Source: Bolinopsis microptera | Taxonomy: Eukaryota; Ctenophora; Tentaculata; Lobata; Bolinopsidae | Assembly (NCBI RefSeq): GCF_026151205.1 | Contig: NC_087072.1 | Coordinates: 25,571,799-25,635,798 of the forward strand | DNA length: 64,000 nucleotides | Reading direction: 5' to 3' | Shown here: piece by piece, positions 58,414 through 64,000 of the stretch | How the letters are laid out: every line of letters begins with the position of its first letter | Numbering within the stretch: position 1 is the stretch's first letter | The notes under the pieces: model-generated | Seen by the model: only the letters and a program-made list of their open reading frames with translations | Databases searched by the model: none | Told to the model about the DNA's origin: nothing | Made by a program: the position numbers and the translations under genes

Positions 58414-61400
58414 ATGAGCGTGCTCTACAAGAACAAAGGAGGTCCGGTGATGAACAACCCGATAAAGGATAACTCTCATCTTCTGAAACACGATGAGAAC
58501 AATGACGTCATACACTTTCCTCCCAACAACACCAACACTGGGTTAGTTGTGACATGTTTAATAATTTACACTGGACTGGCTAATATTTTCAACAAAATAA
58601 TGCTGTTATTAGTCAGATTAATACTTTCGGTTTGAGATGAATTGATTTTGTGTTTAGATTTGATGACGCAGGTGTTACTAATATGTTACTGCAGGTGTTA
58701 CTATTGTGTTTAGATTTGATGACGCAGGTGTTACTAATATGTTACTATTCAATATAGTAGGCTTTCTTATTACAGTTCTATTGTAACCTTAAATACAATT
58801 TTTTGTATATAAAGCTAATTTGTAAAGCACAATAGCAGCTCTCTCCTTTGCTAAATTTCAAGGTGCCTCAATAATGCCTACCTACCGAATAAAGCCTGAT
58901 TACTGCAGTAATGAACAAAAAGCACCATCATGAACTCTGTACTGCTTAACCGCACCGATATCGCAATAGCTCCAATTATTATACAGAAAGTGAAGTCGAC
59001 CTATTTAAATTTTAAGTGGAAATGTCTCAACCTTTTACACCTCACTATTTACTAAACCCCATAACTCGGCTCACTTTACTCCCCCCTCTGAGTAGATATT
59101 ATAGTAGATATTATATCCTTCAAACTGATTAACATCTACCAGGTAATCAGGTATTTTACAGAATTCAAATTATCTTACTTAGTGCAGTGCCCTCTATTAT
59201 CCAATCTATCAAATTGTAGCCGTAGTTATAACGTTGCAGTTTTAATACTAAAATAAGAACTCGTACCAATCTGACTGGTATTACCTCTACCTTGTAAGTC
59301 TCCATTTCTCAGTGCTCGACTTTAACCGGGTGTGTTATCAGGGTGACCCCCCCCCCCCCCCCCCCCCCCCCTTAACCGGCCAGTATTTAGTCCTTTACCG
59401 GCATTCTGGTGAGAGGACCTCGACATGGTCTTTAATTCCCATTACCGGCCGCAGCTTGTTCTTCTCGGTATTCAAACCGTTACGTACTGTCCCTTTATAC
59501 GTCCTGGTTTATAGGTTGCTAACTGTGGGGTCGCCACATACAGTTAACTCGTGCAATTGCTGTGCGTCACGACCATAGAGCAGAACTTATAAGTACCATA
59601 TTTGTCTCGATATCATAGTAACCGTGAGGGTAGCACATATCGTTAAGACATTGGTAGGGACTAGGGGGATTAAAGGATCACATTGGTCTGAATTCTGCAG
59701 TTTTAAGTCCCCCTGTATGATAACTACAAACAATAACTCCTGCCTGTTTCAGGAGTACGTGGATGTTAGGTTTTATAGAACAGAACCCAGACTCGATAGG
59801 AGGAGGAGGAAGTAGGAGGATGCTGATCACACCTCAGTCCTACATGCACTCAGTTCGGTCCAGGTGTGGTTACGATACTTATCACAGTGTTCCTGGCAAA
59901 GACAGGTTGGTACTTTTTACTGGTTATTTACTTTGGATCCGTAGTACTGACGTCAGTTATGTTTTCTAGAAGATTCTTTTTGTATATATTGTGATAAATA
60001 ACGGTAAAAGTGTTGAAGATTTTCAAAAACCAAACAACAGTTGCAGTGGATACGATTCTGAGGTTGCGAGCATCATGTCTTCTAAAACTCCGATTTACGA
60101 GAACCTAGTTCCGTCCTCCAAGAACAGGATGCACAACTCCATCCCTCTCCAGCACCCCGTCTCCAGTCTCCAGCACCCTATCTCCAGCATGCAGCACCCT
60201 CTGGTTCACCACCCTATCTCCTCCGTCCAACATCCCATCACAACCATCCCCCACCATATGTCTGGGGTCCAGCACCCCATATCCAACATCCAGCACCCCA
60301 TATCCAGTTTACATCAGCACAGTATCCTCCACCACAATAACCCTATACTGACCAACCCCATGGTTTGGCAGCCACAACAGCTCAATCCTCCATCAGGTAT
60401 TACCTTGAATATAATAATTTCTGTTATCTTGTCGACAGTATTAAAATATGTTCTGTGATCATATATCAAATTTATATGAGTAACACAATGGTCGTAAATT
60501 TAGTGAGGCAATTAAAACTTAACAAATGTTATATATGTAAAATCCGGATTGGAATATTATTTATGAGTCGTATAGTTGAAATGATTTCTTGGGTAAATTT
60601 CTATTGATCCCGTTTGATGCGACAAGGAAAAGGCTCTTTTTATAAACTTTGAATTTTAAAATAACTTATATGAAATGAAAGTGTTTTCAGGACGTAACAG
60701 TGCGGATAGGCAGTACAATAATAACGACAGTTTATCAAGTAGTGGAGTTTACAGCGAGGAAGAGAGAAAACTCAACCTTAAAGCCAGGTATGTAACTTAC
60801 AGCGAGGAAGAGAGAAAACTCAACCTCAAAGCCAGGTATGTAACTTAAAGCTAGGTATGTAACTTAAAGCTAGGTATGTAACTTAAAGCTAGGTATGTAA
60901 CTTCATATAAAGCCAGGTATGTAACTTAAAGCTAGGTATGTAACTTAAAGCTAGGTATGTAACTTAAAGCTAGGTATGTAACTTAAAGCTAGGTATGTAA
61001 CTTAAAGCTAGGTATGTAACTTAAAGCTAGGTATGTAACTTCTCATTTCTCTCCAACAAATCTCATCTTCAAAGTAAGATATCAATATCATTCTCGACCT
61101 ATTCTAGGGTGTGGCAGCTCATAAATGGATAGTAGGAATAAGGAATTTACTGTCATTCTGGGAAATTTCTTGCTTTGCTGGACATGTTTGGTGTTGATTT
61201 GGAGTAAAGTTTACAGTAACATTTTAAACTTCTATATACCCATCTGAACGATGCTAAGTTTAATCATCAAATTTGGCCGAGTTAGCACAGCAATTAGTGG
61301 TTTATAACACATCCAAGATGACGATCCAACTAATCCATGTCGTAACCCATATTTTCAAGATAGCAGGAGCTCATTAGTAGACTAAATATTACCAGAATAT

Positions 61401-61914
61401 TATGAACATAATCCGACCACTACATATTTTCAGGTTGGAGTCAGAGTATGATAATCTAGAGGAGCCTAACTCAGACTCGACCCGCGCACCCCCAGAAGCC
61501 TCCCTATCTCCAGACTCCGATAACGGGGATATCTACGAGAACCTACCAACAGTTATCAAGCAGGGTCAGCAGGTACACAGTGATGGTCTCACCATGCAGA
61601 GCATCAATATTCAGGGACCCAAAGCTCGGTTTGACGGGAGTTTTGACGGCTCCTCTGCGCCAAACCAATCCTGGGATATGCTGCAGGGGAGTTTAAACTT
61701 TGCGTACGGTCCCCCAACCAGTCAGGAGAAGGAAAAGGATCCAAAAGAGGACACTAGCGATTACACAAGTCTCAAAGAGTTGGCTCCTGCCAAGCCGGTT
61801 CATCCTGTGGTGCCTGCTCGCACAGTCAGCACAGTCAAGAACAGTGGCTCACAGCACAGCCTCGCCAGCGCCTCACAGCTGACTGATGCTAACAGATTCC
61901 AGACTGATGTGTGA
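58414..61914 (+). CDS. 402-residue scaffold- or tail-like protein
   Basis: Five exons joined in consistent phase: 58398-58541 (ATG at 58414), 59753-59905, 60047-60396, 60691-60787 and 61434-61914; 402 residues from that ATG. No catalytic domain or transmembrane helix is visible. Features: SIGGGGSRR, CGYDTYHSVPGK, two Tyr motifs of the type (I)YENL (PIYENL, DIYENL) plus SEYDNLEEP and SDYTSL, which are candidate phosphotyrosine/SH2 sites; a His/Pro-rich tandem stretch with about eight QHPISS-like units; and a C-terminal TDV, a class I PDZ-ligand pattern. This looks like the cytoplasmic tail of an adhesion receptor or a disordered adaptor. The first exon is preceded by an acceptor (TTTGCAG), and its frame is open upstream of the ATG, so a longer N-terminus encoded further upstream is possible. 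Confidence 0.6.
59347..59371. repeat. Poly-C tract
   Basis: A C run of about 25 in the first intron of the 402-residue gene. Its exact length is unreliable. Confidence 0.8.
60788..61040 (+). repeat. Repeat made of a 5' splice site
   Basis: Directly after the exon ending at 60787, a 48-base unit repeats the last 31 or so coding bases plus the donor (AAAGCCAG/GTATGTAACTT). It is followed by about eleven 19-base units of AACTTAAAGCTAGGTATGT. Each unit keeps AG/GTATGT, so about a dozen potential donors stand in a row. Use of the second donor would add 16 codons in frame; the later ones run into TAA. Confidence 0.88.
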
Positions 61915-64000
61915 GACACTGGAAAAACAAGAGATTAAACCACTGAACGGTTTGTTGTGATAGAGATGAAGGTTTGCGCCCTGATGGAGTTGACGTCACG
62001 TGACTGGTTACGTCATATTGACTTACAGACTGTCGAGAGAGAGAGAGAGGAACTTGGAAGAGATAAACGAATTGTTGGCTTGCATGGAGGTTTATTGTTA
62101 ATATGTTAATTCAGATTTAATGGTTTGTATTTGAAAGAAAAAGCTATATATAATAATTATTATAGAAACTCCGATATATTAATACCTGACATACGTAGTA
62201 GCATGGTCTTTCATAACAAACATTTTAAATTCGTATTCTAGGGCTTTCAGAGTAATAAATTATTTCTTAAGCAACCACCCTTTTTAATGGTAAACATTTT
62301 TAATCGCTATTGTTTTATATTACAGCTGTAATACAACATTGCGTTGGAAATGTAGGCGACGCCATAGGAAGAGCTGACTGGTTCACCAGACAAAGCCAGT
62401 ATTGTTTTGTCTGGCTCAGTATCGGGACAAAAGAGTCAAATTTCACATTAAAATGGCACGCGCGAAATTATTTTCGTTGAAAAAAATTGCACATTTTCCT
62501 GCGCGCACACGCGTTTTTATTTCCAATTTCCTCACATGCATGCTTAAATTTAGGGCTGAAGCTGGGTTTGTTCGGGCTTAACAATGGAATTTGAGCTTGT
62601 AATTGGATTAACGGTAACGCAGAGACCTCTGAATCGATAAGAGACTGGTACCTACATTTCCAATACCTCGCTTATCATCAATCAGCTATTTTTATCCTAC
62701 TATACATACCTACAAGTACCGAGACATTACCGTCAGTATGAAAGAAACGGTTAAAATGTGACCCTGGCATGCCTCTACATGTTCCAAAAGATGCCTTAAT
62801 TACCTTCACGTTATTTGTTTAAGCAAAGCATTCGATTGCACTGTGTATTTGTTGTATAATGTACATAAAATTATGGTATTTAAAATCTGATCTTTGGTAC
62901 AAGATATAGTTGAAAAATGGCCAATTCTTCATCTGCATTTGACGTAAATGACTACTTCAAAATCACCGAATTGTTACTTGAGCATTCGTTTTTTATAAAA
63001 ATTTGATGTTACGGTAGCTGGTTTGGCCGAGAGCTGTTTTCTATCATTAATAAATATTTATATTTATTTGTAGGAAATTCGTCTTTTATTTTGTATCTGT
63101 TCTATTTAAAAAACCGGAGTTTTTTAGCTAGAAATCCTAACAAAAACCGGACATATTAGTGTACGGCTCATGAATAATACACAATTGATATGTCCTTCAA
63201 TTCGGGAAGATTTGAAAAACTTGTAATTGTGCAAGATGGGACCCCTAATAGCTAAGTAGAGCTACTTGAAGTAGGAGGTTATCACTGAACTGAGAAATTC
63301 TTTAACATGACCATTCTTGGTCGTATTATATATAGAAGGACTACCACACGGTTTTAGCCATCTTTAAATAACATCCGAAGCATGAGAGGCTATGTCAACA
63401 GACTTTTTAATAGGAAGTGCAAGGGTAAAAAGAAGCATTCATGGTAGATGGTACGTGCAAGCAATGCGTGCAGGCCATACTATCGCGCGCGCTCAGCTAG
63501 CAGCATGCATGCATATATGCACACTGGATTGATTTGTGCTACGTTCTGATACACTTTTATCACTAAAATTTGGATGGGCGCCGCGCGTTCCGTATATCCG
63601 CCAGTCAAAACACATGACAACAACAGTAAATGAGATAAGATCATCCTAGATCCCAATTCCCAGTACAGTGCGTCTCCCTTCGAATGAGCTTCTAATAACG
63701 ACGGTGTGATAAATTACAAATAACTCGTCCAAGAGAAACAACTTACTGCATACTAATTGATATGGTTATTCCATCAAAGTTCAAAGGAAAATTATAAGAA
63801 TCTTGTAATAAGCAATCATTAGTCAATATTTAATTTTATTTGGTAATGATGATCAAATAATCAAATAATTCGTCGAAAAAAAGTTAAAAATGTCTAAAAA
63901 TGCGTATGCCTAATATTTATAAACAATATTTAATGCATCAATCGAATGGTTATAAATTAAAATATGAATTCAACTCCTAGATAAGACAAAAAACTTGGTT
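61915..64000. other. 3' flank and intergenic DNA
   Basis: The 3' untranslated region of the 402-residue gene should start here. A GA microsatellite lies at 62036-62051, and an AATAAA signal occurs near 62253. Beyond this I see no gene, RNA or repeat family; a GCATGC-rich palindromic stretch lies near 63504-63520. Confidence 0.4.

Noticed and set aside
60105-60296. Minus-strand open frame rich in Asp/Gly
   Set aside because: It is the complement of the His/Pro repeat exon of the plus-strand gene.

Overview
The window is animal nuclear DNA. It carries spliced genes with GT-AG introns (some only about 105-110 bases long), an ANTP-class homeobox gene, ESCRT-I and mitochondrial complex III genes, and a large load of minisatellites, satellite DNA and decayed DNA transposons. 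The AT-rich composition and compact genes suggest an invertebrate. I cannot name the phylum from sequence alone.

Layout. 1-12.4 kb is gene-poor: a lone well-formed coding exon (5.36-5.60 kb, +), a small two-exon gene (6.6-7.1 kb, -), a pogo/Tc1-like transposon fossil (3.3-4.0 kb), a 765-base inverted-repeat element (5.6-6.4 kb), a poly-G MITE and two minisatellites (9.0-9.2 and 9.8-10.1 kb). 12.4-15.6 kb holds a homeobox gene (+) with a second copy of the pogo-like fossil in one of its introns. 16.46-26.9 kb is a cytochrome c1 gene (-). Its last intron contains a complete PI-PLC X-domain gene on the opposite strand, and its second intron is expanded by about 74 copies of a 77-base repeat made from the start of the next exon. 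27.1-28.7 kb is a CWF19L1-like sequence (-) without introns and broken by several frameshifts. VPS28 (29.5-31.1 kb, -) and a SMIM13-like membrane microprotein (32.1-32.5 kb, -) follow.

34.1-40.3 kb is a 91-base satellite with a 1191-base higher-order repeat. 41.3-46.5 kb is degenerate, pyrimidine-rich repeat DNA that looks partly like poor consensus sequence. 48.2-54.2 kb is a 6-kb imperfect palindrome containing two inverted copies of the 765-base element. 55.5-57.1 kb has three phase-consistent exons of an unrecognised gene (+). 58.4-61.9 kb encodes an unrecognised 402-residue protein (+) with YENL motifs and a C-terminal PDZ-ligand-like end.

The most notable pattern is that three separate genes (cytochrome c1, VPS28 and the 402-residue gene) each have a minisatellite built from their own exon-intron junction, so splice sites themselves have been tandemly multiplied. 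The housekeeping genes serve unrelated pathways (respiration, endosomal sorting, RNA processing), as expected of animal gene order; nothing here behaves as an operon.
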